Shown: positions 1-8,938 of the stretch, piece by piece
Position numbering within the stretch: position 1 is the stretch's first letter
Layout: each line of letters starts with the position of its first letter
Source of the DNA: a virus
IMG/VR virus record: IMGVR_UViG_3300030102_006169
Location: 39,880 to 84,160 of that record
DNA length: 44,281 bases
Direction: 5' to 3' (one strand)
Made by a program: the position numbers and the translations under genes
Notes under the pieces: model-generated
What the model saw: the letters and a program-made list of their open reading frames with translations, nothing else
Told to the model about the DNA's origin: nothing
The model's database searches: none

Positions 1-552
1 TACTCTTTTTTTCTTTTTTGTTGGTAGTGGTTTTAATTTACCACCGAATATTGTATCACCTATTTTGATTTTAATATCTTCAGTTACTAAAGATTTATCT
101 AAATACTCTTCTACAACCTCTCTAACTACATCCCCTATCTCTTCTCTAACTATTTGTCTAATATCATTAGTTTCATAGTTAGGTGTTGGTAATGGTTGTT
201 GTGTAGGTACACTTTCATTTACTAAATCTTGTACATCCGCCAATTCAAAAGTATGATTAGGAGACTCAGGAATCTCTATTGGGTTGTTTACCATTGCATC
301 TAATACTTCTTTAGGCATCTTAGAGGTTTTTAAATTTCTATATTGCCCCCCTTGTGGTGCTACTGATCTCGTACTACTTTTAGAATGTCTACTAATATAA
401 TTTTCTGTTAAGTTAGGCATTTCTTTTTCTTCACCAGAAAAAGAGTTATTACTTTGTGTGTTTCTAATAGTAGTTCCGTGATTTTCATCGGTTTTTTGCA
501 TTACCGCTTTAGATCTACTTAATATATCTGCCAATTTGTTAGCGCTACTCAT
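1..552 (-). CDS. Hypothetical phage protein, C-terminus beyond the window
   Basis: Reading starts at an ATG at 552 and stays open for 184 codons to the window edge, so the C-terminus is missing. No family is recognised. The first two thirds are polar and rich in Ser, Asn, Thr and Pro, which suggests a flexible region. Around residues 135-160 there is a charged helix containing REEIGDVVREVVEEY, followed by a short beta-like stretch (IKIGDTIFGGKL) and a Lys-rich tail that runs off the edge. It is the last visible gene of a five-gene leftward operon, 9 bases after the WYL-like gene. A virion assembly role is possible because of its neighbours, but nothing in the sequence proves it. Confidence 0.7.
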   Translation of the reverse strand, partial: MSSANKLADILSRSKAVMQKTDENHGTTIRNTQSNNSFSGEEKEMPNLTENYISRHSKSSTRSVAPQGGQYRNLKTSKMPKEVLDAMVNNPIEIPESPNHTFELADVQDLVNESVPTQQPLPTPNYETNDIRQIVREEIGDVVREVVEEYLDKSLVTEDIKIKIGDTIFGGKLKPLPTKKKKRV

Positions 553-561
553 AATATTTTT

Positions 562-930
562 TTATTCAAATTTTGTTATATAATATATGTTTGTCATATC
601 TTTATCTCCTGTTGGGTTAAATAGTGGTTTAGCTTCGTTAAATGTTCCCCCTAATGTTCTCATATTTTCCATTCTATCAGTTCTAAATAATTTCCATCCC
701 GGTTGTATGGTTTTAGTGTCTCCACCCACTTGATATACCCTTACTACTTCATTCCCCGCTTTAGATACCCCATAACAATATATTTGTATCCATCTTTTTC
801 CTTTTCCACCTGGATCTTCTTCATCATCATAGTTTAACTCAATAATTCTACGTTTACGCATAGCATTCATTATGTCACCCTTAGCGGCAACTTCTAATAT
901 AAGACTTTCTGCTAAATTGTAAAGTTTCAT
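562..930 (-). CDS. WYL-domain-like protein
   Basis: This 122-residue protein resembles a stand-alone WYL domain, the SH3-like beta-barrel of many bacterial regulators that is thought to sense nucleic-acid or nucleotide ligands. Supporting features are the first strand after a helix (RRIIELNYDDE, about residues 27-37), the central aromatic strand (RWIQIYCYGVSKAG, about 46-59), VVRVYQVGG, and the late motif GWKLFRTDRMENM (about 78-90) ending in a conserved-type Arg. There is no N-terminal HTH, so it is not a classical transcription factor; the N-terminus is only a short helix (MKLYNLAESLILE). It lies 6 bases after the preceding gene in the leftward operon. The family call is by motif shape, and the function in the phage is unknown. 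Confidence 0.55.
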   Translation of the reverse strand: MKLYNLAESLILEVAAKGDIMNAMRKRRIIELNYDDEEDPGGKGKRWIQIYCYGVSKAGNEVVRVYQVGGDTKTIQPGWKLFRTDRMENMRTLGGTFNEAKPLFNPTGDKDMTNIYYITKFE

Positions 931-936
931 TATTAT

Positions 937-1251
937 TTAAGTAGCTTTAAATTGATTTTTATTATCATCTGTTGATGGTGTCTCATATGGTTTTTCTGCA
1001 CTATACTTATTTTTTGCAATATTCGCAATTCTACCAGAACCTGGTTCGTTAGATGAACCTATTTCATCACTTAATGAACCACCATTATATGTATCTAAAA
1101 AATTACCAGTACCTTTACCTTTATTATCTCCATCTGATTTAGCATTAGGGTGTTTCGCACCATATTGATTTCCTTCACCATTCTGATAAGTATTTTTGAT
1201 TATATTGTCTTTTCTGAATTGTTTACCTAATTCTTCTAATTTACTTGCCAT
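937..1251 (-). CDS. Small Asn/Gly-rich hypothetical protein
   Basis: This 104-residue, very polar protein is rich in Asn, Gly, Lys, Ser and Asp and has almost no hydrophobic core. A central stretch reads HPNAKSDGDNKGKGTGNF, followed by LDTYNGGSLSDEIGSS. It is probably intrinsically disordered, as expected for a virion linker, scaffold or decoration protein. It sits in the leftward operon with 4-base and 6-base gaps to its neighbours, so it is co-transcribed with the WYL-like gene and the upstream 178-residue gene. The ATG at 1251 has only T/A-rich leader sequence and no Shine-Dalgarno element. No enzymatic motif is seen and no function is assigned. Confidence 0.65.
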   Translation of the reverse strand: MASKLEELGKQFRKDNIIKNTYQNGEGNQYGAKHPNAKSDGDNKGKGTGNFLDTYNGGSLSDEIGSSNEPGSGRIANIAKNKYSAEKPYETPSTDDNKNQFKAT

Positions 1252-1255
1252 TTTT

Positions 1256-1792
1256 TTATTTTTTATACTTATACGTTATTAATTTTTTTATTTTTTTTAC
1301 TTCTTCATAAACTGGTTTACCTCTTGAAATTTGTCCACTTATATCTTTGTGTATTTTAGGTAACTTTATTTTTAAAGTTTCCCTATTAACTTTATTAACA
1401 TCTTTGTTATGAGACTTAATAAATTGATTGGTTAATCCTGTTTCCATTTTTATTTTTTTAGGTGCTTTAATTGCTTCAGTTTCTCTATTTAAAGTAGAAT
1501 CAACCCAATTATGCATTGTTTTACCACCATTTAATCTATATTCCATATCATCATTACTCCCTTCAAAAGAATCGAACCAGTTTTTAATTCTTTTCATTTG
1601 TGAATATTCTATAAGATTATTTTGTAATATTCCTTTAGCTCTTTTATAACCTTCAGTAGTTTTACCCCCTTTATTTAAAGATTCATATCTCTTTACTGCA
1701 GTACTAAGTGCATTAGTAACATATTCAGGACATGACCAATGTTTACCACGTAACTCACTGTTACCACCTTTATTCTCCTTCCTGTTCGCCAT
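1256..1792 (-). CDS. Basic hypothetical protein of leftward operon
   Basis: This 178-residue protein is strongly basic (many Lys) and mostly helical in appearance. Its middle part contains QMKRIKNWFDSFEGSNDD (about residues 85-102) and a following stretch with MHNWVDSTLN; the C-terminus is a Lys-rich tail ending KYKK. The ATG at 1792 lies inside the end of the upstream gene (23-base overlap, different frame), which suggests translational coupling. No catalytic signature or membrane segment is visible. The basic composition could fit DNA or scaffold contact, but that is only inference. Confidence 0.65.
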   Translation of the reverse strand: MANRKENKGGNSELRGKHWSCPEYVTNALSTAVKRYESLNKGGKTTEGYKRAKGILQNNLIEYSQMKRIKNWFDSFEGSNDDMEYRLNGGKTMHNWVDSTLNRETEAIKAPKKIKMETGLTNQFIKSHNKDVNKVNRETLKIKLPKIHKDISGQISRGKPVYEEVKKIKKLITYKYKK

Positions 1793-2600
1793 ATTTAATC
1801 TTATCCCCTAAAATTTCTCTATGTTTTTCACTAATTTCTTCTACCTTAACATTTTTAATTAGGTGGTTGAGAAGTATTGCTAATTCTTCACCATTTAACT
1901 CTTCTTTTTCTACTAATTTAAGTAAATGGTTTAATTTATGAATAACCATAGGTTTTTCAAAAGTTTTTTTTAATTCACTAATATCTGCGATTTCTATTTT
2001 ATCACCAACTAGATCTTGTTCATTAGTTTTTTTAATTATACCTTTATCTGTTTTTTTAGATAAAAACATTTCATCTACTAAACCTTTCATTTTATTTTCT
2101 TCTAAAAAATCAAAATTAAATTCGGTATCATAAGGTATTTGATAATTTGCCCAATCTTCAGAAGGATCTAAATCATATCCCGGTGCTTTTGGTTTATGGT
2201 AGTGTTTACTAATATCTTTTTTAGCAATTTTTCTACCTATTTCTCTTTCATCTCTACTATATTTTTTCTTTGTATTATGAAACGCATCTAAATCTTGTAA
2301 TGCTTCATGAGAAATATTTTCATCTATATTTTCTTCTTCATTTACAACATAACTATAATTAATCCCATAATACGGACCACCATAAATAAAATATGCTTCT
2401 GGACCTTGTGTAGCCGCCCTAGCAAAATCATCACTAGTTTTTTTAGATTTTATAACTGAAGGTGTTGCTCTATAGTTGTCATCTTTATTTATTAATGCAC
2501 CAGCAGTATCAACTAATTCATTAACTTCTTCCTCTTCAACCACATTTTTCTTTTCCTCAATATATTTATGTATATCGGACTTTTTATATGTTTTATTCAT
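1770..2600 (-). CDS. Hypothetical protein, first gene of leftward operon
   Basis: This 276-residue protein is highly charged. Residues 1-60 are Lys/Glu-rich with an acidic run (NVVEEEEVNELV). The middle has a Tyr/Gly-rich patch (FIYGGPYYGINYSYVV, about 92-107). The last 80 residues look like a helical bundle rich in Leu, Glu and Lys (HLLKLVEKEELNGEELAILL). No known family is recognised. It heads the leftward operon: its ATG at 2600 is 16 bases from a leftward ATATTTAT element at 2617-2624, the same spacing as the divergent element has to the rightward gene at 2662. A structural or assembly role is plausible from the late-type promoter but not shown. Confidence 0.65.
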   Translation of the reverse strand: MNKTYKKSDIHKYIEEKKNVVEEEEVNELVDTAGALINKDDNYRATPSVIKSKKTSDDFARAATQGPEAYFIYGGPYYGINYSYVVNEEENIDENISHEALQDLDAFHNTKKKYSRDEREIGRKIAKKDISKHYHKPKAPGYDLDPSEDWANYQIPYDTEFNFDFLEENKMKGLVDEMFLSKKTDKGIIKKTNEQDLVGDKIEIADISELKKTFEKPMVIHKLNHLLKLVEKEELNGEELAILLNHLIKNVKVEEISEKHREILGDKIKYGEQEGE

Positions 2601-2616
2601 GTTTAAAGTTTTTTAT

Positions 2617-2624
2617 ATAAATAT
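2617..2624 (-). promoter_or_regulatory. Putative late promoter element (leftward)
   Basis: On the minus strand this reads ATATTTAT followed by ATAA, 16 bases before the ATG at 2600. It is one of eleven such elements near transcription-unit heads. No TTTG -33 element is present. It is divergent from the element at 2638-2645. Confidence 0.5.
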
Positions 2625-2637
2625 AACAGAAAACTAA

Positions 2638-2645
2638 ATATTTAT
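2638..2645 (+). promoter_or_regulatory. Putative late promoter element (rightward)
   Basis: This reads ATATTTAT followed by TA, 16 bases before the ATG at 2662. It would drive the first four fibre genes, up to 8860, which are separated by only 1-27 bases. Confidence 0.5.
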
Positions 2646-2661
2646 TATTAAAGGTAAAAAT

Positions 2662-4332
2662 ATGTCGGATTGTGAAAAGAAATTAATAACCCAAGTAGAC
2701 TTAGCGAGACAAGCAACTATATTAACAGGTAATACTGCTTGTTTCGATGGTAAAATACAGGCTGGTATACCATTTAGTGGTTATCCTACGGGTGTAGATG
2801 TAGATAGTATTGTATTATTAAATCCTAATGATGGTGATTTACAAACTGCAATTTTTAGTGGAAATTCGTTATTTTCTAATTATAATGTTACTGATCCTAC
2901 ATCCCCTAACTTTATCCCATCTTATTTAAGTGGTATAACAACAGATGAAATTCCATATAGTTCTTTGACTTGGACTAACCCACTTTATACAACAACGGCT
3001 ACCCAGATACCTGTTGGAATTACCCCAAATACAAGTAGTTTAGGGGGGGACGGAGATCCATTTATTACTGGTATAACTACTTTTCTTAATAGTACTATAA
3101 CTGTAGGGCCGTTTTGGGATATTACATTATCAGGTACTAATGGTACTCATAATATAGCATTAGAATATAGTGGTTATAGTATTGAATATAATTTTAATGT
3201 TGATACTGCTAATGCCAGTGGTGCAACTTTAGATCCGTTGGATATTAGTGGTGATGGAACAGTGGGGGTATTAAATGGTGTAGCTCTTAGTGCACAAACT
3301 TTTACGGCAAACACAGGATTCATAAGTGCAACTTACTTAGAATTTTCTGCTAAATCTTTAGATTATACAGGACCTTTAGATTATTTAAGGAGTAGGGAAG
3401 ATGCCACAATAGATAATAAATTAACGACTGATAAAATAAGAATAAGAGATGGTGCATCTTTAGGAACTATCGGTTATGTATTAACACAAGACGAAGAAGA
3501 TGGTACTGGTGTATGGGCACCAGCGGCAGGTGGATCTGGTGGTACAATACCTAATTATATTAATACTGCTTCCACTACGGAAACGGTAGGTGGTATACTT
3601 GCAGGAAATACATTTCCACCACCAGGTAGAACAATGCAACAAATGTGGGATCAATTATTATATCCTTACCAACCACCTTCTTTTACCAGTTTTAATAGGG
3701 CAGACCTTAAAAGTGTTTACGAAGTAGGTGAAACAATAACAACAGGAAGTAAGAATTTTACTTGGAGTACATCTAATAGTGTTAATGTAGAATCTGGAAT
3801 TGCAGGTAGTATAGAAATAAAAGAACTTGATCCATCTGCGACTATTGCAAATTCTGAAGATAACGATGGTTCACAAACTGTTACTACTACTGCAGCAATG
3901 GGTAGGACAACAGTGGGTAGTAAAAATTTATATCAAATATTTGGTATAAACACACAAGGTGGAACTTTTAATAGAACAATAAGTAGAACTTGGAGAATAC
4001 GATGGTATTTTGGTAAAAATGTCAGTGCTACTTTAAATGCAACACAAATGCAATCCTTAGCGGGTGGAGGTTTAGTTAGTAGTGTCGTAAATAGTTATGT
4101 AACCCAACCAGCAACTGCTGGTGGTGAATATATGTATTGGTGTATTCCAAATACTCTTGGGCAACCATCAGATATTAGAGATTCTGTTGCGGGATGTTTT
4201 GGTAATAATATACCTTTTATTGAATTATCAACTATAACAATAACAAATCCGTTTACTGTATCGGTGACTTATAGAATTTATAGGTCGGTTAACCAAACGG
4301 CTGCAGCATTTACCACATGGTTATGTAATTAA
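2662..4332 (+). CDS. Modular fibre/adhesin protein with shared C-terminal module
   Basis: This 556-residue protein is rich in Thr, Ser, Gly and Asn and has the beta-rich composition of phage tail fibres. Residues 1-290 are unique in the window; a stretch near 255-290 (IRIRDGASLGTIGYVLTQDEEDGTGVW) resembles shaft segments that precede chaperone or tip domains. From about residue 294 (GGTIPNYIN) to the end is a module of roughly 260 residues that is homologous to residues 203-473 of the next gene, including TVGGI, then MQQMWDQLLYPY, and a terminal beta-strand with YRIYR. It is first in a four-gene rightward unit. A role in host binding or baseplate decoration is inferred from composition and position; the receptor is unknown. 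The start at 2662 is supported by the promoter spacing. Confidence 0.7.
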   Translation: MSDCEKKLITQVDLARQATILTGNTACFDGKIQAGIPFSGYPTGVDVDSIVLLNPNDGDLQTAIFSGNSLFSNYNVTDPTSPNFIPSYLSGITTDEIPYSSLTWTNPLYTTTATQIPVGITPNTSSLGGDGDPFITGITTFLNSTITVGPFWDITLSGTNGTHNIALEYSGYSIEYNFNVDTANASGATLDPLDISGDGTVGVLNGVALSAQTFTANTGFISATYLEFSAKSLDYTGPLDYLRSREDATIDNKLTTDKIRIRDGASLGTIGYVLTQDEEDGTGVWAPAAGGSGGTIPNYINTASTTETVGGILAGNTFPPPGRTMQQMWDQLLYPYQPPSFTSFNRADLKSVYEVGETITTGSKNFTWSTSNSVNVESGIAGSIEIKELDPSATIANSEDNDGSQTVTTTAAMGRTTVGSKNLYQIFGINTQGGTFNRTISRTWRIRWYFGKNVSATLNATQMQSLAGGGLVSSVVNSYVTQPATAGGEYMYWCIPNTLGQPSDIRDSVAGCFGNNIPFIELSTITITNPFTVSVTYRIYRSVNQTAAAFTTWLCN

Positions 4333-4343
4333 TAAAATGAAAA

Positions 4344-4359
4344 AAATAAATAAATAAAT
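4344..4359 (+). repeat. AAAT x4 microsatellite abutting a start codon
   Basis: Four AAAT units end immediately before the ATG at 4360, in the short gap between two fibre genes. The tract is short, so any slippage role is speculative. Confidence 0.6.
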
Positions 4360-5781
4360 ATGGGTACTGATTATGGAGGCTTAGGAGGTGTTAAAATTAC
4401 TGGATTTATATCACCAGGTAATACTGATGATAAGTATGCAGTTATCGACACTCAATTAGGTATTGATGGATTAAGAAACTATAGTGGTACTACTACAGAG
4501 GTTCTAAGTGGTGAGACTGTAACAGAAGAGCGCCGTAGGGCTGGTATGATTGTAGGTGTTGAGGGTGGTGATAGATATTTTAAACTAAAAGATAAAGATC
4601 CTTGGGATTTTGATTTAACTGACTGGGAAGAGATTAATTTTGGTGGTGGATCTGGTTCTGCAATTACCGGTGGTACATATAGTGCTGGCACATTAACTTT
4701 AGTAAATGGTAGTGGTGATACTATTAATATTAGTGGTTTTACTATAGAAGATTCTTATACTGATGGTGTAACTTTGGTAGGTAATGTATTACAATTTGAT
4801 AATAACGTATTTGGTTCTAATTTTTACAATGTAGACTTATCCGCATTATCAGGTGGAACTGCAGATTCTTATACAGATGCGGCGACATTAGTTGGTACTA
4901 CTTTACAATTCGATAATAATTTATATGGTGCCAATTTCTATAATGTTGATTTGTCTCCTTTATCTGGTGGTACAATACCTAATTATATAAATAGTGCCGC
5001 AACTCCTACAACAGTAGGTGGTATAACCGCAGGAAGTTCATTTCCTGCACCAGGTAAGACAATGCAAGAAATGTGGGACGATTTATTATACCCATATATC
5101 CCACCAACCTTTAATTCTTTTACTCGTAGTGATTTACTTAGTAGTTATGAAATAGGTCAGGAGACTACACCAGGTGTTCCGGTTTCTAAAGATTTTAGTT
5201 GGTCTACTACACAACCCGCAAATGTAGATGATTTAATATCTAATAGTGTGAAGGTTACTGATTCTAGTGGTAATATATTATTAGATAGTCAACCTAAGGC
5301 AGGAACAACAGGTGCAACAATACAAGTATCTGACGTAAAAACAAGTGTAGGTTCAGAACCCTTATACACAGTACATGGAATTAATACTCAAGGGGCATCT
5401 TTCACTCGTAACATTTCCGCAACATGGAAATCCTATGTATATTTTGGTATGGGTGGATTAACATTAACTGGTGGGCAAATGGTTGCCTTATCAAATAGTC
5501 AGTTTGTAACGTCATTAGGTTTTGGTTCGGTTCTTACGGTTGCGAATTCGGGTAGTAATTATTTATGGGTATGTGTACCAGATATACTAACTAATGTTGG
5601 TTCATGGACATCTGCAGGATCACCTATTACTGATTTTGCTGGTGTAACACCAATACCAGGATCTTTTCAAACAGATATTAGTATAACTAATAGTCAAGGT
5701 CTACCAGTAAATTATAAAGTGTGGAGACAAACATTTGCTCAAACAAGTAACCCATACAAATTTCAATTAAACAATGTATAA
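4360..5781 (+). CDS. Chimeric fibre/adhesin protein
   Basis: This 473-residue protein combines modules of both neighbours. Residues 1-125 match the N-terminus of the gene at 5794 (shared strings GLRNYSG, RRRAGMIVG, RYFKLKDKDPWDF, GSAITGG). Residues about 130-203 are two tandem copies of a segment of about 37 residues (DSYTD...TLVG...LQFDNN...FYNVDLS). Residues about 203-473 match the C-terminal module of the upstream gene. The natural reading is an N-terminal virion-attachment domain plus an exchangeable distal domain. It lies 27 bases after the upstream gene and 12 before the next one. The A-rich leader has no Shine-Dalgarno. No enzymatic motif is seen. Confidence 0.7.
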   Translation: MGTDYGGLGGVKITGFISPGNTDDKYAVIDTQLGIDGLRNYSGTTTEVLSGETVTEERRRAGMIVGVEGGDRYFKLKDKDPWDFDLTDWEEINFGGGSGSAITGGTYSAGTLTLVNGSGDTINISGFTIEDSYTDGVTLVGNVLQFDNNVFGSNFYNVDLSALSGGTADSYTDAATLVGTTLQFDNNLYGANFYNVDLSPLSGGTIPNYINSAATPTTVGGITAGSSFPAPGKTMQEMWDDLLYPYIPPTFNSFTRSDLLSSYEIGQETTPGVPVSKDFSWSTTQPANVDDLISNSVKVTDSSGNILLDSQPKAGTTGATIQVSDVKTSVGSEPLYTVHGINTQGASFTRNISATWKSYVYFGMGGLTLTGGQMVALSNSQFVTSLGFGSVLTVANSGSNYLWVCVPDILTNVGSWTSAGSPITDFAGVTPIPGSFQTDISITNSQGLPVNYKVWRQTFAQTSNPYKFQLNNV

Positions 5782-5793
5782 AAATATAGATAT

Positions 5794-8052
5794 ATGGCAA
5801 ATTATGTAGACATAGGTGGTGTTCCAATATCAGGATTTATTTCTCCTGGTACAACTAGTGATACTTTTCCCGTTATTGATACTACTTTAGGTATTGATGG
5901 TTTAAGAAATTACAGTGGAGGTACTGAAATATTTTCGGGAACTACCATAACAGAATTGCGCCGTAGAGCTGGTATGATTGTAGGTATCGAAAGTGGTAGT
6001 AGATATTTTAAACTAAAAGATAAAGATCCGTGGGATTTCGATGAAACTGATTGGGAGGAAGTTAATTTTGGTGGTGGATCTGGTTCTGCAATTACCGGTG
6101 GTACATTTAGTGCGGGTACATTAACATTAGTAAATGGTAGTGGTGATACTATAACAATAACTGGATTTACTAGTGGTGGAGATAGTTATTGGATATCTGG
6201 TTCAACAGGTATCGGTTCAATTAAAACAATTTCTGGTGGTAATATATCACAAGGAGATTACTCTATATCTCAAGGATTTAATAATAGTGTTGTTGTTTCA
6301 CCTTTATCTACAACTATAGGTGGTTCTGGTAATACAGTGACTAAAACTTATTTGTCTTCAATTATAGGTGGGTTGGATGATGAAATAATTGCATCATCTG
6401 GTACTACAATTATTGGTGGTGCCACTAATCAAATTGCTGCGGGTAGTGATAACGGTATTTTTCAAGGTCAAAATAATCTTTTTAATAGTTCATATAATTC
6501 GTTAATTTTTGGTGGTGACGATAATAGTATTACTAGTGATACATACTATGGTACATTAATTAATAGTATAGAAAGTGATATAGTGGAATCTTTATCCTCT
6601 CAAATTTTAGGGGGTGATGGAAACATAATATCAGACGGAAACCATTCATTTATAATAGGGGGTACTGGATTAACAATTACTAACGGACAGTTTTCTACCA
6701 TTATTAATGGTTTAGAAAATCAACTAATAGGTGCAGGTGGTAATAACATAGTTTATGAAAGTTCTATAATTGGGGGTAGTAATAATGTAATGTCATCCGC
6801 ACAAATAGGATCATCAATTATTGGTGGTAGTGGTAATACTATTAATGGGTATTATTCTGGTAGTCTTTTTGGTAAATACAACTCTATTATTGGTGGTGTT
6901 AACAACCAAATAGGTATTGGGACAGAGAGAAATGGTATAATAGGGGGTACTGATAATAGAATTAACGGTGAAGGTGGTATTTCTAATGGTGTAATTGCCG
7001 GTGGAGATAACAATTTTATTGCGGAGGCGATGAATAATAAAAATTCGTTCATTGGTGGCGGTACAAATAACTCAATACTTTATGACTCCTCAGTCCCGCT
7101 TATTTCACCTAATTCCGCAATTATTGGTGGTAGTGGTAATACTATTGCTACATTAGGAGAAGAAATAGAGGGTAATACAGTAATTTTAGGTGGATATAAT
7201 ATTACTGCCACTACGGCAAATACAGTTTACGTACCTAAATTAAATATAAGAGATGTAGTTTCTGGTACTTCAATATATAATTTAGGTATAGATTCTAATG
7301 GTTTTGTGGTAACGGGTACAACTAATAATGGTGGGGGTAGTGGTACAACAATAAGTGCGTATACATATGATTCTACAAATAATACGTTTAGTATTGAGAT
7401 AAGTGGAAGTAGTTCATTTGACGCATCTTTTAATACAGTTTCTGGACTTACTGTAACTAATGATTTAACAGTAAATAATGAATTAGAAGTTAATGGTTTT
7501 GCATATGTGAATGGACACTCAATTTTTAGTGGTGAAACAGACACTTATTTATTTGGTCCAGTACTACAAATAGCGGGAACTGGTGACACAGAACCAATAT
7601 TTGCAGTAGAAGGTTCGGTAGGAGAATTATTTACTGTTACTGATACATTAACTGGCGAACTATTTGGGGTTAATAATGTATCTGGATTACCTATTTTAGA
7701 AGTTTATGATGATAATACGATAATGATGGGTAATCATTTAGCACCTTCGCTAAATACTACAGTTATTATCAATCAAAATGTAGGACAGTCTATTCTTTAT
7801 AGTATTCCCACTACGGCATATACTGGTGGATTCTTTGAATATACTGTAAAAAACACTTCTGGTGTTAGAGCGGGATCTATAATGTCAGTTTTTAGTGGAT
7901 CATCAATAGATTTTAATGAAACTACAACTAATGATATAGGGGATACTACTGATGTTACTTTTGATATGAATATAAGTGGTACATCTGCTAATTTATTAGT
8001 ATCAGCAACTAGTAATGGTTGGGAAATAAAAACAATAGTAAGAAGTATATAA
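5794..8052 (+). CDS. Tail fibre protein with YadA-head-like beta-roll repeats
   Basis: This 752-residue protein shares its first 125 residues or so with the previous gene, so both probably dock on the same virion site. Residues about 145-480 are a long run of repeats of the form S-I-I-G-G-x-x-N-x-I, typical of the left-handed beta-roll of trimeric autotransporter heads (YadA/hemagglutinin type). They end with TVYVPKLNIRD, a cap that recurs in the gene at 8939. The next part (YTYDSTNNTFSI, SGLTVTNDLTV) is also shared with that gene. The C-terminal 170 residues are beta-rich and lack an obvious chaperone motif. It is probably a trimeric, long and thin adhesin. The stop is one base before the next gene, so expression is coupled. 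Confidence 0.75.
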   Translation: MANYVDIGGVPISGFISPGTTSDTFPVIDTTLGIDGLRNYSGGTEIFSGTTITELRRRAGMIVGIESGSRYFKLKDKDPWDFDETDWEEVNFGGGSGSAITGGTFSAGTLTLVNGSGDTITITGFTSGGDSYWISGSTGIGSIKTISGGNISQGDYSISQGFNNSVVVSPLSTTIGGSGNTVTKTYLSSIIGGLDDEIIASSGTTIIGGATNQIAAGSDNGIFQGQNNLFNSSYNSLIFGGDDNSITSDTYYGTLINSIESDIVESLSSQILGGDGNIISDGNHSFIIGGTGLTITNGQFSTIINGLENQLIGAGGNNIVYESSIIGGSNNVMSSAQIGSSIIGGSGNTINGYYSGSLFGKYNSIIGGVNNQIGIGTERNGIIGGTDNRINGEGGISNGVIAGGDNNFIAEAMNNKNSFIGGGTNNSILYDSSVPLISPNSAIIGGSGNTIATLGEEIEGNTVILGGYNITATTANTVYVPKLNIRDVVSGTSIYNLGIDSNGFVVTGTTNNGGGSGTTISAYTYDSTNNTFSIEISGSSSFDASFNTVSGLTVTNDLTVNNELEVNGFAYVNGHSIFSGETDTYLFGPVLQIAGTGDTEPIFAVEGSVGELFTVTDTLTGELFGVNNVSGLPILEVYDDNTIMMGNHLAPSLNTTVIINQNVGQSILYSIPTTAYTGGFFEYTVKNTSGVRAGSIMSVFSGSSIDFNETTTNDIGDTTDVTFDMNISGTSANLLVSATSNGWEIKTIVRSI
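6220..7230 (+). repeat. Tandem IIGGxxNxI beta-roll repeats
   Basis: This is a coding repeat within the 5794-8052 gene, with more than fifteen degenerate copies of an approximately 14-20-residue unit containing I-I-G-G and N-x-I. Nucleotide identity between copies is low, so the repeat is old and selected at protein level. Confidence 0.7.
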
Positions 8053-8053
8053 T

Positions 8054-8860
8054 ATGGCAATTTTTCATTCACCCAAAATAGTAACTGATGGTTTAATATT
8101 TTATGTTGACGCACAAAATACTAATTCATACAATATAAATGATGGGGTAGTTAATAATCTTGGTAAAAAAGAAGCAGGAACAAACTTTAGAAGATTAGAT
8201 TTCGTAGAAAACACAGATCAAGGGCCTGGGGCAATACCACCATCTGCAACTACCTCACAAATAGTAGTGACTACAGATAATAATATAAAATCTTTCTTTT
8301 TTGATGGTAGTGATTATTATTTTCAATCGATAGGAAAACCTATGGTAAATATGCCTTCAGAATTAACCTATACTACATGGATAAATCATAATAGAAGTGG
8401 TCCTTTAGGTTCTACAATATTTTGTCCGGGTACTGCTAATGGTGGAGGAAACATTAATAGGAGTTGGTTGTACATATTTAGTGACACTATTCAAATGGCA
8501 ATTACTGATGGTACACAACAAGGATATGGTACTTATACGGCATATACTGAAACTAATTACCCCTTAGATTTTAATTATGTAGTTACTACATGTTCTGATA
8601 ATGGTGATGGTACTAGTACAATTAAAATATATGTTAACGCTGATTTAGTAGAAACTAGAAGTGATGTGCCGGTGATATCGGGTAGAATTGCTGGTACAAA
8701 TGAACCAGATGTTGCTAGGGGGGGTAGTTCTGGTGGACAAAGATTTAGTGGTAAAATTGCGTCAGCATCTATGTATAATAAATGTTTAAATCAAGAGGAA
8801 ATATTAAGAAATTATGTTGCTATGAGAAGTAGATTTAAACACCCATCTAGAATTTATTAA
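8054..8860 (+). CDS. Concanavalin-A-like (LamG-type) lectin-fold protein
   Basis: This 268-residue protein has the signature of a LamG/concanavalin-like jelly roll: an opening DGLIFYVDAQNTNSY (residues about 12-26), a FDGSDYYFQ strand, LTYTTWINH, the core strand TIKIYVNADLVETR (about 195-208) and the closing G-K-I-A-S-A-S-M-Y-N with LNQEEILRNY. Stand-alone LamG-like proteins of this size are common in tail-fibre regions and probably bind glycans. There is no signal peptide, consistent with assembly into a virion. It is the last gene of the four-gene unit that starts at 2662. The ATG follows the preceding stop by one base. Confidence 0.7.
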   Translation: MAIFHSPKIVTDGLIFYVDAQNTNSYNINDGVVNNLGKKEAGTNFRRLDFVENTDQGPGAIPPSATTSQIVVTTDNNIKSFFFDGSDYYFQSIGKPMVNMPSELTYTTWINHNRSGPLGSTIFCPGTANGGGNINRSWLYIFSDTIQMAITDGTQQGYGTYTAYTETNYPLDFNYVVTTCSDNGDGTSTIKIYVNADLVETRSDVPVISGRIAGTNEPDVARGGSSGGQRFSGKIASASMYNKCLNQEEILRNYVAMRSRFKHPSRIY

Positions 8861-8884
8861 TATTTTAGTTTTATTAACTTTAAC

Positions 8885-8892
8885 ATATTTAT
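8885..8892 (+). promoter_or_regulatory. Putative late promoter element (rightward)
   Basis: This ATATTTAT lies 46 bases before the ATG at 8939. A forward TATAAATA (T4-like late box) also occurs at 8894-8901, so the exact element used here is uncertain. Confidence 0.45.
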
Positions 8893-8938
8893 ATATAAAT
8901 AATAACATTTAATAACTGGAAAGGGAAAGTATTAAATA

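Noticed and set aside
562-930. N-terminal MKLYNLAESLILE as a T4-type capsid targeting and cleavage signal
   Set aside because: The resemblance to short T4 targeting tags and to the prohead protease site (L-x-E) is slight and no prohead protease gene is in view.
1428-1941. Rightward short open frames within the leftward operon
   Set aside because: They lie opposite well-formed leftward genes, are hydrophobic reverse-frame translations of Lys/Asn-rich genes, and lack promoters.
8894-8901. Forward TATAAATA as the general late promoter, as in T4
   Set aside because: In coding orientation it was noticed at only two sites (8894-8901 and 36956-36963), while ATATTTAT is present at all eleven heads; it may be coincidental in AT-rich DNA.
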